Shown: positions 42,668-51,073 of the stretch, one piece after another
How positions within the stretch are numbered: position 1 is the stretch's first letter
How the letters are laid out: each line of letters starts with the position of its first letter
Assembly (NCBI GenBank): GCA_017548075.1
Contig: JAFYNL010000051.1
Coordinates: 1 to 59,938, forward strand
Reading direction: 5' to 3'
From: Bacteroidaceae bacterium
GTDB taxonomy: Bacteria; Bacteroidota; Bacteroidia; Bacteroidales; Bacteroidaceae
DNA length: 59,938 nt
Notes under the pieces: model-generated
Databases searched by the model: none
Told to the model about the DNA's origin: nothing
The model's input: the letters and a program-made list of their open reading frames with translations, nothing else
Program-made: the position numbers and the translations under genes

Positions 42668-43998
42668 TAAAGGCGGGCTTTAATTGCTTCTGTTTCAGCT
42701 TCGTAGCCGGGTTTACCGAGGAGGGCGAACATATTCTTCTTGTAAGCCTCAACACCAGGCTGGTTGAAGGGATTAACGCCAAGGATGAGTCCACTCACGC
42801 CACATGCCTTCTCGAAGAAGTAAATCAGCTGACCGATGTTGTATTCGTCCAAGCGAGGAACACTGATGCGCATGTTGGGCACGCCACCATCGACGTGAGC
42901 AAGCTGAGTGCCAAGCTCAGCCATCTTGTTCACCTCATCCACACGCTTGCCTGCCAAAAAGTTCAGGCCATCGAGGTTCTCTTCGTCACTTGGGAAGAGC
43001 AGCTTGTGCTCTGTCTCTTCGACGCTGACAACAGTCTCGAAGATGGTGCGCTCGCCTTCCTGAATCCATTGTCCCATCGAGTGCAGATCAGTACTGAAGT
43101 CGACAGCTGCGGTAAAGATGCCCTTCAGGTCCTTGCCCTCGCTCTCGCCGTAAAGCTGCTTCCACCACTCGTTCATGTAATGGAGTTTGGGCTGGAAGTT
43201 GACGAGAATCTCGATCTTCTTGCCCTGAGCATAGAGAGCATTACGAACGGCTGCGTATTGCAGGCAGATGTTCTTCTCAAAGGGAACGTCGACACCAACG
43301 GCAGCCTCCATATCGGCAGCACCCTTCACGAGCTTGGCAATGTCGAAGCCGGCAACTGCGATGGGCAGCAAACCTACAGGAGTGAGCACACTAAAGCGAC
43401 CGCCCACGTTATCGGGAATAACGAAGGAAGTATAGCCTTCCTTGTCGGCACAAGTGCGGGCAGCACCCTTCTTGGCATCGGTAATAGCGACGATAACCTT
43501 GCGAGCCATCTCCTTGCCGCGTTGTTGTTCACATTGCTTCTTAAGAAGACGGAAAGCAAGTGCCGTCTCGGTCGTTGTGCCGCTCTTGGAGATATTGATG
43601 ACGCCAAAGCGACGGTTCTTCAGATACTCCGTAAGTTCATAGAGGTAATCCTCGCCGATGTTGTTGCCTGCGAAGAGAATATTGGGGTTCTCGCCATTGT
43701 TGGTGAGCCACTGGAAGCTGTTGCTAAGAGCTTCGATGACGGCACGAGCACCAAGATAAGAGCCTCCGATGCCAGCCACAACAACTGTGTCGCAATTGTC
43801 GCGAAGCGTCTGAACACAACCTTGAAGGCGAGTCATGAACTCAGCCGTGATGGAACTGGGCAAGTGGAGCCAGCCAAGGAAATCATTACCTGCACAAGTA
43901 CCAGCCTCGAGAGCCTTCTGTGCTTCTTCTGCCTTCGGAGCGAAGGCTGCAATCTGCTCCGCACTCAGCAGAGCCTTAGAATAATCGAGTTTCAACAT
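42667..43998 (-). CDS. pgi: glucose-6-phosphate isomerase
   Basis: Interconverts glucose 6-phosphate and fructose 6-phosphate. 443 residues, the shorter bacterial form. Signature segments: [38 protein letters not shown] and [20 protein letters not shown] (PGI signature 1), with [20 protein letters not shown] and a C-terminal [20 protein letters not shown] that includes the catalytic Lys region. Located between gpsA and a HAD phosphatase on the minus strand, in the lysS-gpsA-pgi order often conserved in Bacteroidota. Confidence 0.96.
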   Translation of the reverse strand: MLKLDYSKALLSAEQIAAFAPKAEEAQKALEAGTCAGNDFLGWLHLPSSITAEFMTRLQGCVQTLRDNCDTVVVAGIGGSYLGARAVIEALSNSFQWLTNNGENPNILFAGNNIGEDYLYELTEYLKNRRFGVINISKSGTTTETALAFRLLKKQCEQQRGKEMARKVIVAITDAKKGAARTCADKEGYTSFVIPDNVGGRFSVLTPVGLLPIAVAGFDIAKLVKGAADMEAAVGVDVPFEKNICLQYAAVRNALYAQGKKIEILVNFQPKLHYMNEWWKQLYGESEGKDLKGIFTAAVDFSTDLHSMGQWIQEGERTIFETVVSVEETEHKLLFPSDEENLDGLNFLAGKRVDEVNKMAELGTQLAHVDGGVPNMRISVPRLDEYNIGQLIYFFEKACGVSGLILGVNPFNQPGVEAYKKNMFALLGKPGYEAETEAIKARL

Positions 43999-44030
43999 AT
44001 CTTTTATACCTTATATTTACTTCGTAGGAA

Positions 44031-45026
44031 TTATCTGAACGCTTCGCTCAGCAACTTGATTTCGATGGTTGGGCTGATGCGTTCGTAGAGGATGTTATAG
44101 ACGGCATCGAGGATGGGCATGTTGACGTGCAAGTGCTTGTTGATGTCCTTCATGCACTTCGTAGCAAAGTAGCCCTCGGCAATCATCTCCATTTCGAGCT
44201 GAGCGCTCTTCACGCTATACCCTTGCCCTATCATTGTGCCGAAGACACGATTGCGGCTGAAGTTCGAGTAACCCGTCACAAGCAAGTCGCCAGTATAGAC
44301 GCTTTCCGTGATGCTGCGGTCTATTGGATGGACGGTATTGAGGAAGCGTTCCATCTCTTGAATGGCGTTGCTGATGAGGACAGCCTGGAAGTTATCGCCG
44401 TACTTCAGGCCGTGACAGATACCTGCTGCGATGGCGTAGACATTCTTCAGGACACTTGCGTACTCGATGCCAATCACGTCGTCGCTGGTCTTTGCCTTCA
44501 CGTAGTCGCTTGCTAGCATTTTGGCAAACGCCATCGCCTTCTCCTTGTCGGCACATCCGACGGTCAGGTAAGTGAGACGATTCAATGCAACCTCCTCAGC
44601 ATGGCTCGGTCCGCCAAGCACGGCCAGATTGTCCTCAGGAACATTATACATCTGGTTGAAGTAGTCAGAGCAGATGAGGTTCTCGTCGGGCACGATGCCC
44701 TTGATGGCAGTCACGATGAACTTATCGCGAAGGCGGACATGAAGGCGCTTGAGGTGACCCTTCAGGTAGGGCGAAGGCGTAACGAAGATGAGCGTCTGAC
44801 AAGCCTCGACCACCTTGTTGATGTCGCTCTCGAAGGTGATGCGGTTCACGTCGAAATGCACGCTCGTCAAGTAGGCGGGGTTGTGTCCGAGCCGCTTGAA
44901 GTCCTCGATGCGGTCGTCTCTGCGAAGGTACCACCAAATGTGGTCGTTCTTCTCGAGCAACATCTTGGCGATAGCCGTTGCCCAGCTTCCGCCGCCCAGC
45001 ACTGCTATGTTTCCTAAGCTGTCCAA
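44031..45026 (-). CDS. gpsA: NAD(P)-dependent glycerol-3-phosphate dehydrogenase
   Basis: Reduces dihydroxyacetone phosphate to sn-glycerol 3-phosphate for phospholipid synthesis. 331 residues. Rossmann site [20 protein letters not shown] at the start, [49 protein letters not shown] (catalytic Lys region in the second half: [20 protein letters not shown]). Its start overlaps the lysS 3' end by 13 nt, supporting translational coupling. Confidence 0.96.
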   Translation of the reverse strand: MDSLGNIAVLGGGSWATAIAKMLLEKNDHIWWYLRRDDRIEDFKRLGHNPAYLTSVHFDVNRITFESDINKVVEACQTLIFVTPSPYLKGHLKRLHVRLRDKFIVTAIKGIVPDENLICSDYFNQMYNVPEDNLAVLGGPSHAEEVALNRLTYLTVGCADKEKAMAFAKMLASDYVKAKTSDDVIGIEYASVLKNVYAIAAGICHGLKYGDNFQAVLISNAIQEMERFLNTVHPIDRSITESVYTGDLLVTGYSNFSRNRVFGTMIGQGYSVKSAQLEMEMIAEGYFATKCMKDINKHLHVNMPILDAVYNILYERISPTIEIKLLSEAFR

Positions 45027-46789
45027 GTTGCTATCAAGTCTTGTGAGGGCTTTTCGACCTCGAGTTTATATTTCTTGATGATTTCGATAATCTGTTGTTG
45101 TATCTTGGCTGGAGCGACGCCTTGCAGAGTGCTCACCAAGTTGTAGCCTGCTTTGCGCAGGATGGGGATGATGTCAGCTGGGACACCTTTCTCGAGGAAA
45201 AGTTCGTCCTTGTCTCTCGGAGCCTTCACTTCGGGCTTCATCTGCGGGAAGAAGAGGACTTCCTGAATGAAGGGCTTGCCCGTCATGAGCATTGCCAGAC
45301 GGTCGATGCCGATGCCAATGCCGCTGGTTGGAGGCATTCCGTATTGCAGGGCACGCAAGAAGTCGTGGTCGATAACCATTGCTTCGTCGTCACCCTTGTC
45401 GGCAAGTTTCATCTGGTCGATGAAGCGCTCTTCCTGGTCGATGGGGTCGTTAAGCTCGGAGTAGGCATTTGCCAACTCCTTGCCGTTCACCATCAACTCG
45501 AAACGCTCGGTCAGGCCGGGCTTTGAGCGATGCATCTTCGTAAGCGGCGACATCTCGACGGGATAGTCGGTGATGAAGGTCGGTTGAATGAACGTGCCTT
45601 CGCAGAACTCGCCAAAGAGTTCGTCAATGAGCTTACCCTTGCCCATTGTCTCGTCCACCTCCATGCCTTTCTGCTTGCAGAAGTCGCGAATCTCCTCTTC
45701 GCTCTTGCCCTCGCAGTCGTAGCCCGTCTTCTCCTTGATGGCATCGAGGATGGGCAAGCGGCGGAACGGAGCCTTGAAGCTGATGACCTTGCCGTCAATC
45801 TCTGTCTCAGGCTTGCCATTCACGGCGACGCAAATCTCCTCGAGAAGCTGCTCCGTGAAGGACATCATCCAGTTGTAGTCCTTGTACGAAACGTAAAGCT
45901 CCATGCAGGTGAACTCGGGGTTGTGGTTCTTGTCCATGCCCTCGTTGCGGAAGTTCTTGCCGATTTCGTAAACGCCCTCGAAGCCGCCAACAATCAGCCT
46001 CTTCAGGTAGAGTTCGGTGGCGATGCGCATATACATTGGGATGTTCAGGGCGTTGAAATGCGTGATGAAGGGACGAGCCGTTGCACCTCCGGCAATGGCC
46101 TGAAGGGTTGGTGTCTCGACTTCTGTATAGCCGTGACGGTCGAAGAAAGCTCGCATCGTCTTGAGGATGACGGCACGCTTCAAGAAGGTATCCTTCACGC
46201 CATCATTCACGACGAGGTCAACATAACGCTGACGGTAGCGGAGTTCTGGGTCGTCGAAGGAGTCATAGACATTACCCTCAGCATCTGTCTTGACGATTGG
46301 CAGAGGTCTGAGACTCTTGCTCAACACCGTCATTTCCTGCGCATGAACGCTTATCTCGCCAGTCTGAGTGCGGAACACATAGCCCTTGATGCCGATGAAG
46401 TCGCCCAAGTCGAGCAACTTCTTGAAGACGGTATTGTAGAGCGTTGTGTCCTCGCCTTGTGCGAGGGCATCACGAGTCACATAAACCTGTATTCTTCCCT
46501 TCGAGTCCTGCAACTCAGCGAAGGCAGCCTTACCCATGATGCGCTTCGACATGATGCGGCCAGCAATGCAGACATTCCGACTATTCTCGGGTGTCGCAGC
46601 CTCGCGAACGTCATTGCCTTCCTCGTCCTTGCCGACGATGGGCAGGTCAACGAAGCTCTCCTTGATTTCTGTACTAAAGGCATTTGTGGGATATTCTGCT
46701 GCAGGATAGGGATTGATACCCAATTCGCACAGTTGTTGCAGGTTATTACGACGGATTATCTCCTGTTCACTCAATTCAAGTATATTCAT
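45014..46789 (-). CDS. lysS: lysyl-tRNA synthetase, class II
   Basis: Charges tRNA-Lys. 591 residues from [20 protein letters not shown]; the Met at 46840 lies before the promoter. N-terminal OB-fold anticodon domain ([20 protein letters not shown]), class II motifs 1-3: the tail of [13 protein letters not shown], motif 2 [18 protein letters not shown], motif 3 [20 protein letters not shown]. Length is slightly above the bacterial norm because of a C-terminal tail ending in LIATWTA. First gene of the lysS-gpsA-pgi-HAD operon. Confidence 0.97.
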   Translation of the reverse strand: MNILELSEQEIIRRNNLQQLCELGINPYPAAEYPTNAFSTEIKESFVDLPIVGKDEEGNDVREAATPENSRNVCIAGRIMSKRIMGKAAFAELQDSKGRIQVYVTRDALAQGEDTTLYNTVFKKLLDLGDFIGIKGYVFRTQTGEISVHAQEMTVLSKSLRPLPIVKTDAEGNVYDSFDDPELRYRQRYVDLVVNDGVKDTFLKRAVILKTMRAFFDRHGYTEVETPTLQAIAGGATARPFITHFNALNIPMYMRIATELYLKRLIVGGFEGVYEIGKNFRNEGMDKNHNPEFTCMELYVSYKDYNWMMSFTEQLLEEICVAVNGKPETEIDGKVISFKAPFRRLPILDAIKEKTGYDCEGKSEEEIRDFCKQKGMEVDETMGKGKLIDELFGEFCEGTFIQPTFITDYPVEMSPLTKMHRSKPGLTERFELMVNGKELANAYSELNDPIDQEERFIDQMKLADKGDDEAMVIDHDFLRALQYGMPPTSGIGIGIDRLAMLMTGKPFIQEVLFFPQMKPEVKAPRDKDELFLEKGVPADIIPILRKAGYNLVSTLQGVAPAKIQQQIIEIIKKYKLEVEKPSQDLIATWTA

Positions 46790-46810
46790 CTTTAATCTAT
46801 ATTTCGCCTG

Positions 46811-46842
46811 CAAAGGTACGAATAAGTGAGCACAATACAAAA
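46811..46842 (-). promoter_or_regulatory. lysS promoter with the conserved spacer
   Basis: On the minus strand TTTTG, 19 nt (TATTGTGCTCACTTATTCG), TACCTTTG; the spacer agrees with those at aroC, GH27 and the MBL gene. Confidence 0.8.
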
Positions 46843-47051
46843 AGAAAACTTGAGTTTTTCTTTTTATTGTCGAATTATAGAACTTTCGAGTGTCTCAGTT
46901 GAGATTCTTAAGGAATCGAGATGCGCATTTAATACCAAAAGTAAGTACTGACAGACATCTGATTTAATCCTGCCGAAGAGTTCTCGTCGCAAACATCCGA
47001 AAAACATTTGACAAAACACCCTAAAAAGTGCTTCGTGAAAAGACGAAAAAT

Positions 47052-47373
47052 TTTGTAAAGATTTTGGTAAAAGGTCAAATTTGAGGTCTCAAAGCAGGTT
47101 GATTTCAAACTTAACTAGGGTTGTTTGCAAACGTAACAGGTTAAGTTTGCCAACTTAACACGTTAAAATTGCCAATTTCACTAGTGAAGTTGGACCTCAA
47201 AACACGCCTTTTTGCCCTGTTTTTCTGCCTTTGTAAACAAATTTTACACGCTAAGTAATTGATTATCAGCAGATGTCTTTCCCCTCTGAGAATCGATTCT
47301 TTTCGTCCGTCGCTCGTCTCGCTCGCAAATAAGCCATTCTCAGAAGGTCAAAAATTTCCAAAATCTTTACAAA
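47052..47373. repeat. 16-bp perfect inverted repeat with nested dyads
   Basis: TTTGTAAAGATTTTGG (47052-47067) is the exact reverse complement of 47358-47373. Inside lie TCTGAGAAT/ATTCTCAGA (47285-47293 / 47336-47344), the palindrome AGAATCGATTCT (47289-47300) and the TAAC array E. The 46790-47456 gap has no gene that I can support. Confidence 0.8.
47090..47265. repeat. 22-bp-period TAAC/GTTA array E
   Basis: TAAC at 47112, 47134 and 47156 with exact 22-bp spacing; degenerate units in phase at 47090, 47178 (TCACTAGTGA), 47200 and 47244 (TTACACGCTA). It lies in the gap between the lysS operon start and the 3' end of the flavodoxin cluster. Confidence 0.85.
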
Positions 47374-47456
47374 GTAGGTATATTGTATAGTCTGATGACA
47401 TCAGAGAAATAAAGATAATCTTGCCTCAACAAAGGCAGAAAGCTCAAGTAATGTTC

Positions 47457-48065
47457 TTATGTTCCTGAAATTCCAAGTTCTTTCAGCCACTTCTCCACCT
47501 TTGCTCTCTCTGTACGGACTTCGTGTCCATAAATGGCAAAACCCTTAGTCACATTAGCTTTGGGGAAGGCTTTCTTTACGTCGCTGACACAAGATGCCAA
47601 GCCGCTGCCCTCGTGAGTGGTGAAAGGAATGACGGTTTTACCATCAAGGTTGATGTCCTTGAACAACGTAAACATCACCTGCGGATAGGTGCCCCACCAA
47701 ACGGGACCGCCGATGAATACGGTATCATACTTTGCGAGGTCTGGAGCCTTCCCTTCATAAGGAGGCAGCTCGCCTTTGTTAGCTTCTTCCTGAGCCAGCT
47801 TGGTAAGCGGCCCGTATGCCATTCCATCGTACTTGTGAGTAACGATTTCGTATTGGTCGGCACCAGTAATCTCACTGATATAGTCGGCCATAATCTTTGT
47901 GTTACCCACCTTGATGTTTCCCACTGCGTAGTTGTCGCCTGCGTGCGAAAAGAATATAACGATTGATTTACCCATATTTGTTTGTTTTACTTGTTTGTTC
48001 TGACTATTGCAACCCGTAGTCAAGAAAAGCCCTACGGCTGCAATGATGATTGATTTCAGTTTCAT
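47457..48065 (-). CDS. flavodoxin-fold lipoprotein
   Basis: 202 residues. Lipobox LTTGC (Cys19) after a signal peptide. SIVIFFSHAGDNYAVGNIKV replaces the usual phosphate-binding loop and VFIGGPVWWGTYPQVMFTLF is the flavodoxin core motif, with FTTHEGSGLASCVSD near the C-terminus. This flavodoxin_4 type is often annotated as a secreted flavodoxin and binds FMN. The only gene after the SDR (13-nt gap), so they may be co-expressed. Partner and electron source unknown. Confidence 0.85.
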   Translation of the reverse strand: MKLKSIIIAAVGLFLTTGCNSQNKQVKQTNMGKSIVIFFSHAGDNYAVGNIKVGNTKIMADYISEITGADQYEIVTHKYDGMAYGPLTKLAQEEANKGELPPYEGKAPDLAKYDTVFIGGPVWWGTYPQVMFTLFKDINLDGKTVIPFTTHEGSGLASCVSDVKKAFPKANVTKGFAIYGHEVRTERAKVEKWLKELGISGT

Positions 48066-48078
48066 AATTTATCTTTAT

Positions 48079-48927
48079 TTATCCCTGAAGTTTGAACATT
48101 CCCGTGCGGATGGCGGGGATGACACCGCCGTCGATGAGCAGGTCGGTGCCGTTGATGAAGGCGGCATGCTCGCCCAAGAGGAACGCGGCGGCATCGGCTA
48201 TTTCGTCGCTGGTAGCTACGCGGCGGGCAGCAGAGGCATCGATCATGGCCTGATAACCGTCGCCATTGGCATTGAACTCGTCGTAGGCCAAAGGGGTGAC
48301 GATGATGCCTGGCGAAATGGTATTGATGCGAGCACGGCGCTCGCGCCATGTGGTGGCTGCTGCACGCTGCGCCTGGAGGTGGTTCACGCGCTTGGCAATC
48401 ATGTAGGCCAGGCCGCTGTTCTGCATGGCTACGTTCTTGACGATAGGCAACGTGGCGAGTTCGTCGGTGGTGGCGTTCACTATCTGCAGCTCGTCCTCGT
48501 TGGGGATGGGGTACATGTAGGCGGCCTGACTCGAGATGATGAGTCCTGCGCCTCCCTCGGCCATCACCCGTCCGAAGGCATCTACGGCATAGCCCGTGCC
48601 CACCATGTCGAGGGCGACGATATGCTCTGGTGAGGCCTGGTTGGGCGATGCGCCAGCCGTGTCGATGAAGTACATCACGGGGCCGAGCTCAGCCGCACGT
48701 TTGGCAAAAGCCTCGATGCTCTCCCGTTCCAGGGCGTTCACCACGCAGGTCTCCACATCGTAGCCGCTACGACGGAAATCATCGCCCACGCGTTCCAGCG
48801 TCTGTTCGCTAATGTCGCCCAGCAGAATCTTCTTGCCTGCTGCAATGCGTCGCACGATGGCCGTCCCCATACTACCGGCACCCAGCAGTGCCACTACCTC
48901 TTTCTTCTCGTTTCGGTCGAATATCAT
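48079..48927 (-). CDS. short-chain dehydrogenase/reductase
   Basis: 282 residues. VALLGAGSMGTAIVRRIAAG is the nucleotide-binding loop, in a GxGxxG form rather than the usual TGxxxGxG. YMIAKRVNHLQ gives the catalytic Tyr-x3-Lys and SSQAAYMYP the Ser region. RINTISPGIIVTPLAYDEF and INGTDLLIDGGVIPAIR are classic SDR C-terminal motifs. NAD(P)H oxidoreductase with unknown substrate. Three CACGAATT repeats lie upstream, possibly a regulator site. Confidence 0.88.
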   Translation of the reverse strand: MIFDRNEKKEVVALLGAGSMGTAIVRRIAAGKKILLGDISEQTLERVGDDFRRSGYDVETCVVNALERESIEAFAKRAAELGPVMYFIDTAGASPNQASPEHIVALDMVGTGYAVDAFGRVMAEGGAGLIISSQAAYMYPIPNEDELQIVNATTDELATLPIVKNVAMQNSGLAYMIAKRVNHLQAQRAAATTWRERRARINTISPGIIVTPLAYDEFNANGDGYQAMIDASAARRVATSDEIADAAAFLLGEHAAFINGTDLLIDGGVIPAIRTGMFKLQG

Positions 48928-48946
48928 ATCTTCTTTTTTCTTTTAA

Positions 48947-48975
48947 CACGAATTGCCACGAATTAAACACGAATT
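48947..48975 (-). repeat. three CACGAATT repeats upstream of the SDR gene
   Basis: CACGAATT at 48947, 48957 and 48968, 10 and 11 bp apart, i.e. on one face of the helix. Directly 5' of the SDR gene start (48927). Confidence 0.6.
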
Positions 48976-49030
48976 TTTCATTAATGATAATTCATGGGTA
49001 ATTGTATGGTAATTTATGTTTAGATTAAAC

Positions 49031-49555
49031 TTAAATGTTCTTGATGAACTTGGCGGGATTTCCACCGACTATGGCGTTGGCAGGCACATCCTTGGTCACG
49101 ACGGCAGCAGCAGCCACCACGGCATTTTCTCCTACGGTCACGCCGGGCAGGATAGTTGCACCAGCACCAATCCACGCGTTCTTGCAGATATGTACTGGTT
49201 TACAGATGAGAATCTGACGGTCGTAGAGGTCGTGATTATTGCTAATCAGCTGCACATTTGCCGCAATCATCGCTCCATCGTCAATCGTGATACCTCCGCG
49301 TGCCATCATCAGACAGTCGGGCATAATCATCACGCCTTTGCCGATATGCACCATATCAAAGCACACACCTTTAAGAGGTGGTTGAACCATACTGCCTTCA
49401 CCGAGGTTGTCACCAAAGAGCGCTTTGGCTGCCTCTTGCTTTTCAGCAGAATAAGGCATACAACTGTTAAAACGATGCAACAGAGCGCCCTGCTGCATAT
49501 ACTTTGCTTGTTCTTCAGGCGATGTCAATCGCGGGTCAACTCTAAATCCTTCCAT
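49031..49555 (-). CDS. sugar O-acetyltransferase, hexapeptide-repeat (maltose acetyltransferase type)
   Basis: 174 residues. The N-terminal Mac-type segment (PEEQAKYMQQGALLHRFNSC) precedes a left-handed beta helix of hexapeptide repeats (CFDMVHIGKGVMIMPDCLMM, ITIDDGAMIAANVQLISNNH, AWIGAGATILPGVTVGENAV). The conserved active-site His is within LISNNHDLYDRQI. Transfers acetyl from acetyl-CoA to a sugar hydroxyl. Separated by about 190 nt from the upstream acyltransferase gene; a separate promoter is possible. Confidence 0.88.
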   Translation of the reverse strand: MEGFRVDPRLTSPEEQAKYMQQGALLHRFNSCMPYSAEKQEAAKALFGDNLGEGSMVQPPLKGVCFDMVHIGKGVMIMPDCLMMARGGITIDDGAMIAANVQLISNNHDLYDRQILICKPVHICKNAWIGAGATILPGVTVGENAVVAAAAVVTKDVPANAIVGGNPAKFIKNI

Positions 49556-49742
49556 AATTATAACTTAGCTACAAGTTTCTGAACTTTGTGATACGTTACC
49601 CTACTTATTTCAGTTTTATTATTTTGTTTAATTACTTTGTTTGTGCAAGCCGCGATTCCAAAAAGTATTGCAAATGGGAATATTTATTTTTCATTGTATT
49701 TCTATTATCGTTTGACATTGTTGTGTTGCAGATAAAGAATAG

Positions 49743-50927
49743 CTATTGGACATTTGTCTTGAACCACTTCTTCTTCAGCCACTCGCGAACAGGCAGGTCG
49801 TAGAGTTTGTAAGCTCCGTAGGCTACGAGGATAGCGAGGATGAACACGCAAATGGAAGCAAAAATGTGTGTGGCAAGCGGTGCGTCCTTGTGGCTGTCTG
49901 TCCATGACATCAGCATGTAGATGAGCGGGAAATGGGTGATGTAGAGAGGATAGGAGATATCACCAAGAAAGCGATTGATGGCTTCTGACTTGCCTCCTTT
50001 TACACTACTGCCTGCTCCTATTGCTACGATGAGAGGGAAGCAAACGAGGATGCAAAAAGCTTCGTAGAGTCCGTTCGTCCAACGGCTTTCGCCTTCTGTA
50101 CCTAATCCCATCCAAGGCATACAGAATAGAATCGTTATCATCAACGAGCACCACCAGAAGCCGCCACTCACCTTTATCAGTTTGCCAACACGCGAGACGA
50201 GCAAGCCACTGAAGAAGGGATAGAGCAGACGGGTAAGACCTACCTGAAGCTGGTCAGGTGTCGTGCTCCATCCACCTACTACGGTATATGACGCATAACT
50301 GCGCTCCTGAAGGAATCCCGTCACATCAATATCCAGACAAAGGGTGATGGTCAAGACGGCAAAGATAGCTACGCAAATACTCAATGTGACTTTCGAGAAC
50401 CTGCGGAAGAGCAAAGCATAGAGAACGTTGGCCAAATACTCCCATTGTAACGACCAGGCAGGACCATTCAAGGGGTTGGTTTCTGCCCAGCCTCGAATAT
50501 CCATCGAGTGCGGCAGCGGTATCATCGTGAAGCACCAAAGCATCACAAGTGCCACCATCCACCATGGCGTTTCGTTAATCAGAGGGAATGCCTCACAACT
50601 GCCGAAGCAGAACATCAAGGCTCCGAACAACGTGCCGAATATAACCATAGGATGCAAGCGAATAAGACGACGCTTGAAGAATGCCCAGGTTGACATCTTG
50701 TTCCAGCGGTCATCGTAGGCATAGCCTATTACAAAGCCCGAAAGCACAAAAAAGAAATCCACTGCAAGATAGCCATGATTGATGGGCTGGTCAGGTCCTC
50801 CATGATAGTGTATCTCTAAAAGATGATAAGCCACCACCAGCAAGGCAGCCACTCCACGCAGTCCATCGAGAATCTCATAACGCGGCTTCGAGGCGAGGTA
50901 AATGCTGGAATATGTTATCTGTTTCAT
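49743..50927 (-). CDS. acyltransferase family 3 membrane protein
   Basis: 394 residues with about ten membrane helices. The N-terminus RYEILDGLRGVAALLVVAYH, with the RG..A..V..H pattern, and AVDFFFVLSGFVIGYAY are the acyltransferase-3 signatures, followed by KRRLIRLHPMVIFGTLFGAL. Enzymes of this family acylate sugars, peptidoglycan or lipids. It lies downstream of the GH59 gene and flavodoxin fragment and may modify an envelope glycan. The exact acceptor cannot be inferred. Confidence 0.9.
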   Translation of the reverse strand: MKQITYSSIYLASKPRYEILDGLRGVAALLVVAYHLLEIHYHGGPDQPINHGYLAVDFFFVLSGFVIGYAYDDRWNKMSTWAFFKRRLIRLHPMVIFGTLFGALMFCFGSCEAFPLINETPWWMVALVMLWCFTMIPLPHSMDIRGWAETNPLNGPAWSLQWEYLANVLYALLFRRFSKVTLSICVAIFAVLTITLCLDIDVTGFLQERSYASYTVVGGWSTTPDQLQVGLTRLLYPFFSGLLVSRVGKLIKVSGGFWWCSLMITILFCMPWMGLGTEGESRWTNGLYEAFCILVCFPLIVAIGAGSSVKGGKSEAINRFLGDISYPLYITHFPLIYMLMSWTDSHKDAPLATHIFASICVFILAILVAYGAYKLYDLPVREWLKKKWFKTNVQ

Positions 50928-50952
50928 ACGTTTCTATACGCTTTTACCTAAT

Positions 50953-51057
50953 TCAAATGCTTCCCGCAGCTTTGACACCTTCCACGAACTTGTCGGCGAG
51001 CAGGTCGCTGTTCGACCCACGGCGAAGACTCGTCGAAATAACAATCACACGTTTCAT
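50953..51057 (-). pseudogene. truncated flavodoxin/NADPH-FMN reductase fragment
   Basis: A 34-residue ORF, MKRVIVISTSLRRGSNSDLL then ADKFVEGVKAAGSI, matches the first strand, FMN loop (SxxxxSNS) and first helix of NADPH-dependent FMN reductases, then stops where the family usually continues with GHEVE-like residues. It sits between the GH59 and acyltransferase genes. The similar complete gene at 53906-54604 shows what the whole product would look like. Probably a remnant after deletion. Confidence 0.7.
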
Positions 51058-51073
51058 TTTCTTATTCTATGTT

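Noticed and set aside
42490-44088. 532-codon plus-strand frame opposite pgi
   Set aside because: Antisense shadow of pgi.
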